Positions 32,794-41,951 are shown, numbered from the stretch's first letter. The stretch is 44,150 nt of DNA from Bordetella parapertussis (GCA_945883145.1 CAMCXB010000013.1:1-44150), one strand, 5' to 3'. Numbers and translations: made by a program. Notes: generated by a model not told the origin, from the sequence alone.

Positions 32794-34758
32794 ATGGCAA
32801 AACCATCAGCAACCCCTAGTCGTTTATCTTTAAATGCTAGCCACTATCAATCGGAATCGTCCAGCATAGTCGAGGAGAGCAATGATTTTCAGAAAAGCGA
32901 GAAAAATAAAGTTAATACTGACCACCTTGCTACATTAGATAAACCTACTATCGCATCATTCATAGAAACATTAAAAAATTCTGGAGATACACATTCTTAT
33001 CTGAGCAATCATTTAAAACAAACTGCCGAAGGCCTTCACGAGGCGTTCAACGAATTAGAAAAATTACAAGCTGAGCATGAAAACTATTTATCCACAAATT
33101 TCTCAGTAGATGGCAATAATGATGATGATTTTGATGGTCGCATTCAATTATCTGAAGATCGTATACAAGAACTTGTGGATTTTATTGAAGATGCTATTAG
33201 TAAGTTTTCAGACATAAACAACCTAACTGAGATACCACAATCTAATATTCATTTTTTTAATAATTCGATTAGCACTCTTAATCCTACCTATCCATCACCC
33301 GACATACGCCGTGCAGAATTTGATGACTCTATTGAAGTTTCTTATTCTAGCGACGAAGATGTTTCTGAGATTATAGAAGACAAGAAATTAGGTTCAAATT
33401 TTGCAAATTACATTAATGACCATGTTATTTCTGAAGAAACAAAACAACATCAAATTAAATTTGAAATGCACAATAAAGTGCATCAGGAAAATGCAAAAGC
33501 CAATATTATCGAAAAAACTTTTTACAATACATTAGCAGGGGCTGTTGGCTATCTTGCTGCATTTGGCATAGGTAATCTTGCTGCCAAACTGACTCCAGCA
33601 GTAGGTCCGTTCATGCTTCCAATTCTCGCGGCACCCTTACATACTTTGTTAGCAGGGCCGCTTTCAGGAATGATACGTTCTACAACTTGGGTTAACCCAG
33701 CTACCAAAGAGCAAATTATGCATCAGCGCGCTCGTGCACGCGCTCAAGGTGATATGCATAGAAAAGCTGTAGGACTGGAATCAAAAATTAAATTTACTTG
33801 GCATGGTGAATACTTAACTGCAGAAGAAATTATGAAGAAAGATCCTGATTTCAATAATTGGTATAGCAAAGTTATCACGGATGACAATCCCTTTTATAGC
33901 TTCCTTTGCACCTATCTTCTTCGAAATTTTATAATTGAAATACTACGTCCGCCTTTAGATCAACCAGATTTTTCTTCTATACCCACCGTACCCGATTATC
34001 ATCCACAAGAATTTTTTTCTACACATACTGCATTAGGATTTGCTGCTGACTTAGGCTTACAAACTCTAGCTGGAACATTAGCTGGAGCAATGACTATGAT
34101 TATTAATCAGGCTATACGAGCACATATTAAAGACTTTCATTCTTTTGAAGTTGTTACGAAAACAAGGGCGGTTTGGAATCTTGAAAGAATTTATCTCACA
34201 TCATGCAAAGCTGATTTCGAGGCCGCAGTAGAAAATGAAGCTGATCTTGAATTAAAAAATTTACTTGAAAAAGAATGTCATAAAATATCACTGCAACTTG
34301 ATAAAGCTGAAAAAAAATCATCTTTCTTAAGTTCATATTTATATGAAGTCAGTTTACTTTGGCAAGAAAAGAAACGAGGTATTGCCGGCGACCCCGATCA
34401 ACCAGGAACACGACTTGATACAATTTTTGATATAACCGGAAAATTTATTTCACTCTTACCTGTCGCAATCACATCGCAATTAGTCAGTGCCTATGCTCCA
34501 ATTCGTGCAACTAACCGCACTGCAGCGTGGTTTCAAATGTATGGTCGCGCACTTGCACCACCAATAGCGCTCATGGGATTTTTACTTCGTACAGAAATTA
34601 GTGGGTATTTACGCTTAGTTTATGGCGATGTAAAAGGAAGGGTTAGTGCAAACACACGCTCTACCGCGACAGAAATGCCTAGCGAGTTGTCGCCTAGGCA
34701 AAGCTCAACGCAAACTCCGATTATGGGTTACGCAGATAGTAGTGATTCAATTGTATAG
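32794..34758 (+). CDS. Putative type III-secreted membrane effector B
   Basis: A 654-residue protein I do not recognise, a paralogue of effector A in layout. The Ser-rich N-terminus (residues 3-30) precedes a helical acidic region (50-235). Hydrophobic pairs lie at about 243-265 and 268-294, 366-384 and 408-441, and 545-566 and 585-603. A charged helical region (450-530) sits between pairs two and three, and the tail is Ser/Thr-rich (617-654). Matching blocks with A include APLHTLLAGPLSGMIR versus GLLNPLFSEPVANAIR and LQTLAGTLAGAMTMIINQAIR versus HASAGTIAGGLTGISQNYLR. No signal peptide or catalytic motif is visible. GGGAG precedes the ATG. Probably secreted with help of chaperone B and inserted in a membrane; inference only. 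Confidence 0.65.
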   Translation: MAKPSATPSRLSLNASHYQSESSSIVEESNDFQKSEKNKVNTDHLATLDKPTIASFIETLKNSGDTHSYLSNHLKQTAEGLHEAFNELEKLQAEHENYLSTNFSVDGNNDDDFDGRIQLSEDRIQELVDFIEDAISKFSDINNLTEIPQSNIHFFNNSISTLNPTYPSPDIRRAEFDDSIEVSYSSDEDVSEIIEDKKLGSNFANYINDHVISEETKQHQIKFEMHNKVHQENAKANIIEKTFYNTLAGAVGYLAAFGIGNLAAKLTPAVGPFMLPILAAPLHTLLAGPLSGMIRSTTWVNPATKEQIMHQRARARAQGDMHRKAVGLESKIKFTWHGEYLTAEEIMKKDPDFNNWYSKVITDDNPFYSFLCTYLLRNFIIEILRPPLDQPDFSSIPTVPDYHPQEFFSTHTALGFAADLGLQTLAGTLAGAMTMIINQAIRAHIKDFHSFEVVTKTRAVWNLERIYLTSCKADFEAAVENEADLELKNLLEKECHKISLQLDKAEKKSSFLSSYLYEVSLLWQEKKRGIAGDPDQPGTRLDTIFDITGKFISLLPVAITSQLVSAYAPIRATNRTAAWFQMYGRALAPPIALMGFLLRTEISGYLRLVYGDVKGRVSANTRSTATEMPSELSPRQSSTQTPIMGYADSSDSIV

Positions 34759-34775
34759 CGCTTATATAAGCATAG

Positions 34776-34805
34776 AATAACTAGTCTATCTGCTGACTAG
34801 TTATT
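34776..34805 (+). terminator. Hairpin downstream of effector B
   Basis: AATAACTAGT (34776-34785) and ACTAGTTATT (34796-34805) form a perfect 10-bp stem with a 10-nt loop between convergent effector B and glcF. The following sequence is not a clean T-run, so termination efficiency is uncertain. Confidence 0.5.
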
Positions 34806-34835
34806 CATTATCTATTTGAATTGAATTTAAAAAAA

Positions 34836-36059
34836 TTAATGCTTTAATGAAGCATCAATTAATTCTATCCAGTGTCTAACTTCAGTTTGGGTGCCTGATT
34901 GTAAATGCGTTAGGCACCCAATATTTGCAGAGACGATCATCTCTGGATTTGTCGCTTCAAGATTTTTTAATTTATTATCTCTGAGCTGCGTAGCTAAACT
35001 GGACTGCAACACAGAGTAGGTGCCTGCAGAACCACAGCATAAATGACTATCAGCACAAAGTTTGACATCGACTCCTACTGCTTTTAACACGCCTTCAATT
35101 TTTCCACGTATTTGTTGACCATGCTGCAATGTGCAAGGCGGATGATAAGCGACACGCTTATTAATCTTACCTATTTTATTGGCGAGCTCTTGCTCAAAGT
35201 CCGGCATGATTTCAGATAAATCTTTTGTTAGTTCTGAAATTTTCTGAGCACGCTTTGCATAGAACGTATCTTGCGCCAATAAATGTCCGTAATCTTTCAC
35301 CATACTGCCGCAACCAGAGGCAGTCATCACTATCGCTTCTGCACCTGCTTCTAAATAAGGCCACCATGCATCAATATTGCGACGCATATCTTCTAAGCCG
35401 CCAGATTGATCATTTAAATGATGACGAATCGCGCCACAGCATCCTACTTTAGGGGCAACGATTAATTCCACACCCAGTGCATCTAACACGCGTGCTGTCG
35501 CAGCATTGATGTTCGGTGACATCGCCGGTTGCACACAACCATCGAGCAATAACATTTTGCGGCTATGCGTATTCTTAGGCCACACACCAGCTGACTGCGC
35601 AGCTGGTACTTTATTTTTTAAAGCGGAAGGTAATAGTGGACGTACTATTTGCCCTAGCTTCATTGCTGGATTAAACAACCACTTACGTGGCAAAAATTCT
35701 TTTAATGTTGTTCTAAGCACGCGCTCAGAAACTGGGCGTCGCACTTGTTTTTCAACCAAGTGACGGCCTATATCGACTAAGCGTCCATACTGCACACCGG
35801 AAGGACAAGTACTCTCGCAATTACGACAAGTGAGGCAACGATCTAAATGTAATTGCGTTTTACGAGTGACTTCTTTACCTTCTAATACTTGCTTCATTAA
35901 ATAAATACGACCGCGTGGTCCATCTAACTCATCACCTAATAATTGATAAGTCGGACAAGTCGCGGTACAAAATCCGCAATGCACACATTTACGCAGAATG
36001 GCATCAGCCTCCTGCCCTTCTTGTGTGTGCTTAATGAAGTCGGCGAGATTAGTTTGCAT
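34836..36059 (-). CDS. glcF: Glycolate oxidase iron-sulfur subunit GlcF
   Basis: Electron-transfer subunit of the membrane-associated GlcDEF complex, which oxidises glycolate (and D-lactate) to feed the quinone pool. It has 407 residues. Two 4Fe-4S motifs are visible: CVHCGFCTATCP (residues 25-36) and CLTCRNCESTCP (about 75-86). Two CCG domains follow: GCCGAIRHH with TASGCGSMVKDYGHLL, and HPPCTLQH with HLCCGSAGTYS. It lies 2 nt after glcE and is the last gene of the glc operon. Confidence 0.96.
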   Translation of the reverse strand: MQTNLADFIKHTQEGQEADAILRKCVHCGFCTATCPTYQLLGDELDGPRGRIYLMKQVLEGKEVTRKTQLHLDRCLTCRNCESTCPSGVQYGRLVDIGRHLVEKQVRRPVSERVLRTTLKEFLPRKWLFNPAMKLGQIVRPLLPSALKNKVPAAQSAGVWPKNTHSRKMLLLDGCVQPAMSPNINAATARVLDALGVELIVAPKVGCCGAIRHHLNDQSGGLEDMRRNIDAWWPYLEAGAEAIVMTASGCGSMVKDYGHLLAQDTFYAKRAQKISELTKDLSEIMPDFEQELANKIGKINKRVAYHPPCTLQHGQQIRGKIEGVLKAVGVDVKLCADSHLCCGSAGTYSVLQSSLATQLRDNKLKNLEATNPEMIVSANIGCLTHLQSGTQTEVRHWIELIDASLKH

Positions 36060-36061
36060 AA

Positions 36062-37135
36062 TCAGAAATTATTAAACATGCGACCAGGATTAAAAATACC
36101 GGCCGGATCAAACGCATTTTTAAGATTGCGATGTATACGTTCTACTGCAGGTTGCAATGGATGAAATACACCGACCGATTTATCGCCACCTTTAAATAAA
36201 GTAGCATGCCCACCGGCTTGTTCTGCTGCTGCACGAACTGCAGAGGCACTCGCCGATGTTTTTAACCAGCGCTGTGCACCACCCCATTCTATGCATTGCT
36301 CACCTTGAAGATTCAATACAGGCGCAACCGATGGTACAGATAAACGCCATAAACCATGCTCTTTATCCTGCATGACGCCATCGAAGAATGCGTGCTCTTG
36401 TTCACGCAGCCTATCCCAAAATTTTTCAGGCTCTGGTAATGCATCACCACCCATTTTTTTAATCGCAGCATCGACTGCGGCTTGTGCACCCGACAATCTA
36501 ATCGCCAACAACCCGTTATGCCAACATGAAGCCGATAGTGGTAATGGCTGTCCACCCCACACATTGAGTTGATGCAGTGCTTGTTCCTGTGTCATCGCAA
36601 ACTGAAGTGACTGTTGCGCAACGGGGCGCGGCAATACTTTGATGGATACTTCGAGTATTAAACCTAAGGTGCCCATTGAACCAGTGAGTAAACGTGAGAC
36701 ATCATAGCCAGCCACATTTTTCATCACTTGACCACCGAAGTGCAACACATCTGCTTTACCATCCATCAGCACAGCACCCAACACAAAATCTCTGACTGCA
36801 CCCACAGCTTGACGACGCGGGCCGGATAAACCACTCGCGACGATACCGCCTATGGTGGCTAGTCCATCAAAGCGTGGTGGCTCAAACGCTAACATCTGAT
36901 TTTTTTCTGAAAGTGCTTTACCAATTTCACGCAAACTGGTTCCTGCACGTGCAGTGATGACTAACTCGGTAGGATCATAAGCAATGATGCCGCTGTAAGC
37001 AGTGGTATCGAGCACTTCACCTTGTAAGCTTTGGCCATACCAATCTTTGGTGCCATTGCCTTTAATACGCAATGGAGATTTACTTGCTGTTGCAGTCGCA
37101 ATGCGTTCTTTAAATGTTTGTAAAACGTTTTCCAT
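36062..37135 (-). CDS. glcE: Glycolate oxidase FAD-binding subunit GlcE
   Basis: Second FAD-domain subunit of glycolate oxidase. It has 357 residues, shorter than GlcD because it has a reduced cap domain. The FAD_binding_4 region includes ITARAGTSLREIGKAL, PRFDGLATIGGIVASGLSGPRRQAVGAVRDFVLG and GGQVMKNVAGYDVSRLLTGSMGTLG. The C-terminus NAFDPAGIFNPGRMF is the typical FAD-oxidase ending. It lies between glcD (14-nt gap) and glcF (2-nt gap). Confidence 0.95.
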   Translation of the reverse strand: MENVLQTFKERIATATASKSPLRIKGNGTKDWYGQSLQGEVLDTTAYSGIIAYDPTELVITARAGTSLREIGKALSEKNQMLAFEPPRFDGLATIGGIVASGLSGPRRQAVGAVRDFVLGAVLMDGKADVLHFGGQVMKNVAGYDVSRLLTGSMGTLGLILEVSIKVLPRPVAQQSLQFAMTQEQALHQLNVWGGQPLPLSASCWHNGLLAIRLSGAQAAVDAAIKKMGGDALPEPEKFWDRLREQEHAFFDGVMQDKEHGLWRLSVPSVAPVLNLQGEQCIEWGGAQRWLKTSASASAVRAAAEQAGGHATLFKGGDKSVGVFHPLQPAVERIHRNLKNAFDPAGIFNPGRMFNNF

Positions 37136-37149
37136 AGGAGCTCTTGAAG

Positions 37150-38637
37150 TCAGAAACGCGGCAAATCAGAAAATTTCAATTCACCACGTTTGACATGCAT
37201 CTTGCCGTACTCAGCACAACGTACCAGAGTAGGAATCGCTTTATCAGGGTTAAGCAAAAACGCTACATCGAAAGCGCGCTTGACTGCAAAAAATGCATCA
37301 CGTTCTTGTTCAGAATATTGCACACACATGGAGTTAATTTTTTCTATGCCTACACCATGCTCACCTGTAATCGTGCCACCTACTTCAACACAGAGTTCAA
37401 GTATGGCTGCACCAAATTTTTCTGCACGATCAAATTCACCAGGCTGGTTGGCATCAAATAAAATCAAAGGATGCAAATTACCATCACCCGCATGGAACAC
37501 ATTCGCACAACGCAAGCTATAGGTTTTTTCCATCTCTGCGATGCCTAGCAAAACCTTAGCTAAATGTTTACGCGGGATAGTGCCATCCATGCAGTAGTAG
37601 TCTGGAGAGATACGACCCGCAGCAGGAAAAGCATTTTTACGACCCGACCAAAATTTCATGCGCTCTGCTTCATCTTTAGAAACAGCAATCGCAGTCGCAC
37701 CTGATGCATTGAGTACTTCTGTCATGTGTTGAATTTCTTCTTCCACTTCTTCAGCAGTACCATCAGATTCACATAACAGTATCGCTTCTGCATCAATGTC
37801 GTAACCTGCTTTCACAAATGGCTCAACCATACGTGAACTAGTTTTATCCATCATCTCTAGTCCAGCAGGAATGATGCCCGCTGCAATGACATTGGCTACA
37901 GCATTGCCGCCTTTAACCACATCGTCAAAGGAAGCCATGATGACGCGAGCTTGTTGTGGCTTAGGTACTAACTTCACTGTGATTTCAGTGGCTACACCCA
38001 ACATACCTTCGGAACCTATGAAGACTGCGAGCAAATCTAAACCTGATGCATCGAGTGCTTCATTTCCTAATTCAATAATATCGCCTTCAATTGTCACTGC
38101 TCTGACTCGTAATACATTGTGCACAGTGAGTCCGTATTTAAGACAATGTACACCGCCAGAATTTTCAGCAACATTACCGCCTATGCTGCATGCAATTTGT
38201 GAAGAAGGATCGGGAGCGTAATAAAGTCCATGTGCGTGTGCTGCCTCTGAAATCGCAAGATTACGCACACCAGGTTGAACTACAGCGGTACGTGCATGAG
38301 GATCGAGCGTCACAATTTTATTTAAACGTGCCGTAGATAACACTACACCATCGGCGATAGGCATTGCGCCACCAGATAAGCCTGTACCAGCACCACGTGG
38401 CACAACTTGTACAGATAAGCGCAGACAAATTTTTAAGATATCAACAATCTGTGCTTCATTTTCAGGCAATACCACCACCATTGGTAATTGGCGATACGCC
38501 GATAAACCATCACATTCATAAGGACGTGTATCTTCTTCGTTAAACAAGATGCTATGTGAAGGCAGCACAGCACGCAATGCGTTAACGACCTCATGTTGTC
38601 GGGAAAGTGTAAATGCTGCTTCAGTTTTTGCGTTCAT
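37150..38637 (-). CDS. glcD: Glycolate oxidase catalytic subunit GlcD
   Basis: FAD-linked 2-hydroxyacid oxidase. About 495 residues from MNAKTEAAF. The FAD domain has VVPRGAGTGLSGGAMPIADGVVLS, PDPSSQIACSIGGNVAENSGG and FIGSEGMLGVATEIT. The cap/C-terminal region has HAGDGNLHPLILFD and GGTITGEHGVG with the metal/substrate His residues. ATG at 38637 is preferred over a GTG three codons upstream; neither has a strong Shine-Dalgarno. It is first in glcDEF. The 187-bp gap upstream (38647-38833) holds AGTTGTT-AA-AACAACT at 38811-38826, close to the lysR end, which may be a weak terminator or operator. Confidence 0.95.
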   Translation of the reverse strand: MNAKTEAAFTLSRQHEVVNALRAVLPSHSILFNEEDTRPYECDGLSAYRQLPMVVVLPENEAQIVDILKICLRLSVQVVPRGAGTGLSGGAMPIADGVVLSTARLNKIVTLDPHARTAVVQPGVRNLAISEAAHAHGLYYAPDPSSQIACSIGGNVAENSGGVHCLKYGLTVHNVLRVRAVTIEGDIIELGNEALDASGLDLLAVFIGSEGMLGVATEITVKLVPKPQQARVIMASFDDVVKGGNAVANVIAAGIIPAGLEMMDKTSSRMVEPFVKAGYDIDAEAILLCESDGTAEEVEEEIQHMTEVLNASGATAIAVSKDEAERMKFWSGRKNAFPAAGRISPDYYCMDGTIPRKHLAKVLLGIAEMEKTYSLRCANVFHAGDGNLHPLILFDANQPGEFDRAEKFGAAILELCVEVGGTITGEHGVGIEKINSMCVQYSEQERDAFFAVKRAFDVAFLLNPDKAIPTLVRCAEYGKMHVKRGELKFSDLPRF

Positions 38638-38833
38638 AGACTGCACTCATTACACATAGCACGCCACTGCCAGATGCTTGACGTAACTTTTTATCAGGAG
38701 TGACAGTGTAACGAAAGCAGCTCACCGCGAGCATGAATTAAAGCGTGATTTAGCTGAAAAACTTGATAGCTAAGATGAATTTTTTTGCTTGAAACCTAAC
38801 TATCACACTAAGTTGTTAAAACAACTCTGAAAT

Positions 38834-39727
38834 TCATGTCATCTCTTCATGAAAAGCTTCTTGTATCCAATCTAAAAACAGTGCAACTTCGGGTCTGTCA
38901 CGCACTTGTTTTTCGTAGACGACGTAATACGCATGCGGCGGTGTAGCCTGATGTAAGTCAAATAAACGCACAATCTCACCACGCTCAATCATGTCACGCG
39001 CAAAATGCTCACGCGTTAAACCTACGCCATGACCATATTTAATTAATTCAAGTAATAAACCTAAATCATCCACACGAATTCCTGTAGTCGGCTCAGGCCA
39101 ATCTAAACCAACTGCCTCAAACCAAGGCTGCCAAGGCTCGAGAGCTGAACGGATTAAAGTCGCTTTTTCTAAATCAGCAGGTGTAGCAATATCCCCCACC
39201 TGTTTTAAATAATCTGGACTCGCTACTGCAAAGGTTGGCTCTGCAAATAACATATCGGATTGTAAATTTGGATATTTACCTGCTCCAAACCTTACCTCCA
39301 CATCACTTTCTGCAGTCGATAAATCATACAGTGGCACTGAGAGATAAATTTCAACAGCCACATCAGGATGTCTTTGTGTGAATGTAGCCAAACGTGGCAC
39401 TAACAGATAACGCGCAAAAGTAGGCGGCAATGTGACTTTCACACGTGGCTGTGCAGAAGCAGCACGGCGCGGCATAGGAAAGTCTGTGAGTGTGCGTAAA
39501 GCTTGTCGCACTACATCCAGATAACGACGTCCAAATTCAGATAGACCCACATTGCGGCCATCACGTAAAAATAAACGCTCACCTACGAACTCTTCGAGTA
39601 AGCGTATGCGATGTGAGAGTGCTGAAGGCGTAATACAAAGTTCTTCAGCTGCTAATGCAAAAGATCCGTGACGCGCTGCCGCTTCAAATGCCGACAATGC
39701 ATGTACCGGTGGAATACGGGTTGCCAT
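38834..39727 (-). CDS. LysR-family regulator (GcvA-like)
   Basis: A 297-residue LysR transcription factor. The N-terminal winged helix is PPVHALSAFEAAARHGSFALAAEELCITPSALSHRIRLLEEFVGERLF, the pattern of the GcvA/AmpR-type subgroup. The periplasmic-binding-like effector domain follows (residues 95-290), with PTFARYLLVPRLATF and EVRFGAGKYPN. It lies 33 bp after dld with AAGGT before its ATG, so it is probably co-transcribed with dld. Lying between two hydroxyacid oxidase units, it may regulate one or both. Unusually for LysR regulators it is not divergent from its likely target. Confidence 0.9.
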   Translation of the reverse strand: MATRIPPVHALSAFEAAARHGSFALAAEELCITPSALSHRIRLLEEFVGERLFLRDGRNVGLSEFGRRYLDVVRQALRTLTDFPMPRRAASAQPRVKVTLPPTFARYLLVPRLATFTQRHPDVAVEIYLSVPLYDLSTAESDVEVRFGAGKYPNLQSDMLFAEPTFAVASPDYLKQVGDIATPADLEKATLIRSALEPWQPWFEAVGLDWPEPTTGIRVDDLGLLLELIKYGHGVGLTREHFARDMIERGEIVRLFDLHQATPPHAYYVVYEKQVRDRPEVALFLDWIQEAFHEEMT

Positions 39728-39760
39728 GTTTACCTTAATTGCTACTATTTAAATAATGAA

Positions 39761-41170
39761 TCACCACCGGATAATTTTTCCCGGATTAAGAATATTGTGT
39801 GGATCTAATGCATGCTTAATGGCGCGCATGGTATCAATCGCACCTTCGCCATGCTCTTGTATTAAGAAATCCATTTTATGTAAGCCCACGCCATGTTCAC
39901 CGGTGCAGGTGCCATCCATCGCGATTGCTCGCTCTACCATTCTTGCATTCACAGCTTCTGCACGTGCAATGTCTTCTGGATCATTAGGATCCACCATCAT
40001 CTGCACATGAAAATTACCATCACCAACGTGACCAATAATGGAATGTGTTAACTGCTGTTGTTCACAGTCGGCTTTGGTTACTAATAAAATTTCTGCTAAA
40101 TGTGAAATCGGCACACAACAATCAGTTGAGATTGCACGACAACCAGGACGCAATTGTAAAAGCGCGAAGTAAGCATTGTGTCGCGCTTGCCATAAACGAG
40201 ATCTATCCTCTGGGCGCGTTGCCCATTCAAAGTCTATCGCACCATGTTCTTGTGCGATCTCTTGCACAATTTCTGCTTGTTCTTTCACACTATTCTCACT
40301 GCCATGAAATTCAAATAACAAGAGTGGTTTTTCTGGCAGCGTTAACTTGTCATGCTTGTTAATCGCCTTCACACCATTCTCATCTAAAAATTCCACACGC
40401 GCGACTGGCACACCCATTTGCATGGTCACAATCACGGTATTGACTGCGCTCGCAATATCATTGAATGAACACACTGCTGCAGAAATCGATTCAGGCTGCG
40501 GATAAAGCTTTAGCGTGACTTCCGTAATAATGCCCAGTGTGCCTTCACTACCGACAAATAAACGTGTGAGGTCATAACCGGCAGAAGATTTTTTTGCACG
40601 CGTGCCTGTTTTAATAATTTTGCCGTCTGCAGTGACGACGGTCAGGCCTAAAACATTTTCACGCATAGTGCCATAACGCACTGCATTCGTGCCTGAAGCA
40701 CGCGTTGCAGCCATACCACCTAATGATGCATCGGCACCTGGATCAATCGGAAAAAATAATCCTGTGTCTTTGATCTCAACATTTAATTGTTTGCGCGTTA
40801 CACCCGGTTGCACCGTCACCGTTAAATCTTGCGCATGCACAGCGATGACACGATTCATTTGCAATAAATCGATAGATAAGCCACCCGACAAAGCCAGTAT
40901 GTGACCCTCTAAAGATGTACCTGTGCCATAAGGAATAACCGGCACTTTATATTCATTACACAGCGCCACAGCAGCAGCAACTTCTTCTGTCGAATGTGCA
41001 AACACCACTGCATCGGGCAGCATAGGATCGTAAGATGATTCATCGCGACCATGATGTTCACGCATCGCCTGTGAAGTAGATAAACGATCACCAAATAGCT
41101 CACGCAATGATGCTAAAAAAGCATCAGGCAATGGGCGTCGCAACTCCGTCAGTTGAGATGGATGATTCAT
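39761..41170 (-). CDS. dld: FAD-linked D-lactate dehydrogenase-type oxidase
   Basis: A 469-residue member of the FAD_binding_4 / FAD-oxidase C family, closest in pattern to D-lactate dehydrogenase (cytochrome/LDHD-like). The FAD region has VPVIPYGTGTSLEGH, FFPIDPGADASLGGMAATRASGTNAVRYG and RLFVGSEGTLGIITEV. The catalytic/metal region has GHVGDGNFHVQMMVDP and GTCTGEHGVGLHKMDFL, and the end is ALDPHNILNPGKI. AAGGAG lies 8 nt before the ATG. It is a paralogue of GlcD in the same cluster. Substrate (D-lactate or another 2-hydroxyacid) is inferred. Confidence 0.88.
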   Translation of the reverse strand: MNHPSQLTELRRPLPDAFLASLRELFGDRLSTSQAMREHHGRDESSYDPMLPDAVVFAHSTEEVAAAVALCNEYKVPVIPYGTGTSLEGHILALSGGLSIDLLQMNRVIAVHAQDLTVTVQPGVTRKQLNVEIKDTGLFFPIDPGADASLGGMAATRASGTNAVRYGTMRENVLGLTVVTADGKIIKTGTRAKKSSAGYDLTRLFVGSEGTLGIITEVTLKLYPQPESISAAVCSFNDIASAVNTVIVTMQMGVPVARVEFLDENGVKAINKHDKLTLPEKPLLLFEFHGSENSVKEQAEIVQEIAQEHGAIDFEWATRPEDRSRLWQARHNAYFALLQLRPGCRAISTDCCVPISHLAEILLVTKADCEQQQLTHSIIGHVGDGNFHVQMMVDPNDPEDIARAEAVNARMVERAIAMDGTCTGEHGVGLHKMDFLIQEHGEGAIDTMRAIKHALDPHNILNPGKIIRW

Positions 41171-41313
41171 GAATAATTCTCCTTAGGGGGTAGTATTTTA
41201 CCCTCCACAGCCCAGATAATCTGTGCAGTGATTCAGGTTACAAGGATTAATCGAGCGAATTTCACTATTTTCCCGTATTCTCTGCCCGATCTAACTGTGA
41301 AGGTGAATAGGGA

Positions 41314-41874
41314 ATGGCAACCAGACTGACAAAAATTGCGACGCGCACGGGAGACGATGGCACCACCGGACTAGGTGACGGAAGCCGCACCACCAAAGAT
41401 GCCTTGCGCGTACAAGCCATGGGCGATGTGGATGAACTAAATTCACATTTAGGCTTACTGCTATGTGAAGATATGCCCGATGCTTTACGTGAAGAGTTAA
41501 TCACGATTCAACATGATTTATTTGATTTAGGTGGCGAGATCTGTATCCCTGGATTTTCTTTGCTCACTGATGAGCATGTATTACGACTCGATAACTTACT
41601 GGCCAAATACAACAGCACCTTACCTGTACTAGCTGAATTTATTTTACCTGCAGGTTCACGCGCTGCATCGCAAGCGCATGTCTGTAGAACGGTTTGTCGT
41701 CGTGCTGAACGTGCCATCGTTGCTTTAGGCTTAGTAGAGATGCTGCATCCTCAACCACGACAATATGTGAATCGTTTATCTGATTTGCTGTTTGTGATTG
41801 CACGTGTTTTAAATCGTTTTGCTGGCGGCACTGATGTGATGTGGCAAAAAGGACGAGATCGCAGCGTAGAATAA
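41314..41874 (+). CDS. pduO: PduO-type cob(I)alamin adenosyltransferase
   Basis: Transfers the adenosyl group of ATP to cob(I)alamin to make coenzyme B12. It has 186 residues in the five-helix-bundle family. The ATP-binding N-terminal motif TRTGDDGTTGLGDGSR (about residues 10-25) is intact. DVDELNSHLGLL follows, and the C-terminal helix has the conserved CRTVCRRAERAIVAL and NRLSDLLFVIARVLN. It is divergent from dld across 143 bp. I saw no cobalamin-riboswitch element upstream. Confidence 0.94.
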   Translation: MATRLTKIATRTGDDGTTGLGDGSRTTKDALRVQAMGDVDELNSHLGLLLCEDMPDALREELITIQHDLFDLGGEICIPGFSLLTDEHVLRLDNLLAKYNSTLPVLAEFILPAGSRAASQAHVCRTVCRRAERAIVALGLVEMLHPQPRQYVNRLSDLLFVIARVLNRFAGGTDVMWQKGRDRSVE

Positions 41875-41903
41875 TTAAGTAAATAAATAAGTAAGCAAAT
41901 ATA

Positions 41904-41935
41904 AAAACGGCGCCAAAAATTTTTGGCGCCGTTTT
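41904..41935. terminator. Perfect bidirectional terminator
   Basis: AAAACGGCGCCAAAAA followed directly by its reverse complement makes a 32-bp perfect palindrome with a GC-rich core (CGGCGCC) and a T-run at each 3' end. It lies between convergent pduO and dxs. Confidence 0.9.
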
Positions 41936-41951
41936 GATTTCGCAATAAGAA

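Noticed and set aside
41171..41313. Cobalamin riboswitch before pduO
   Set aside because: The gap is only 143 bp and I see no B12-box-like conserved core or multi-stem leader.
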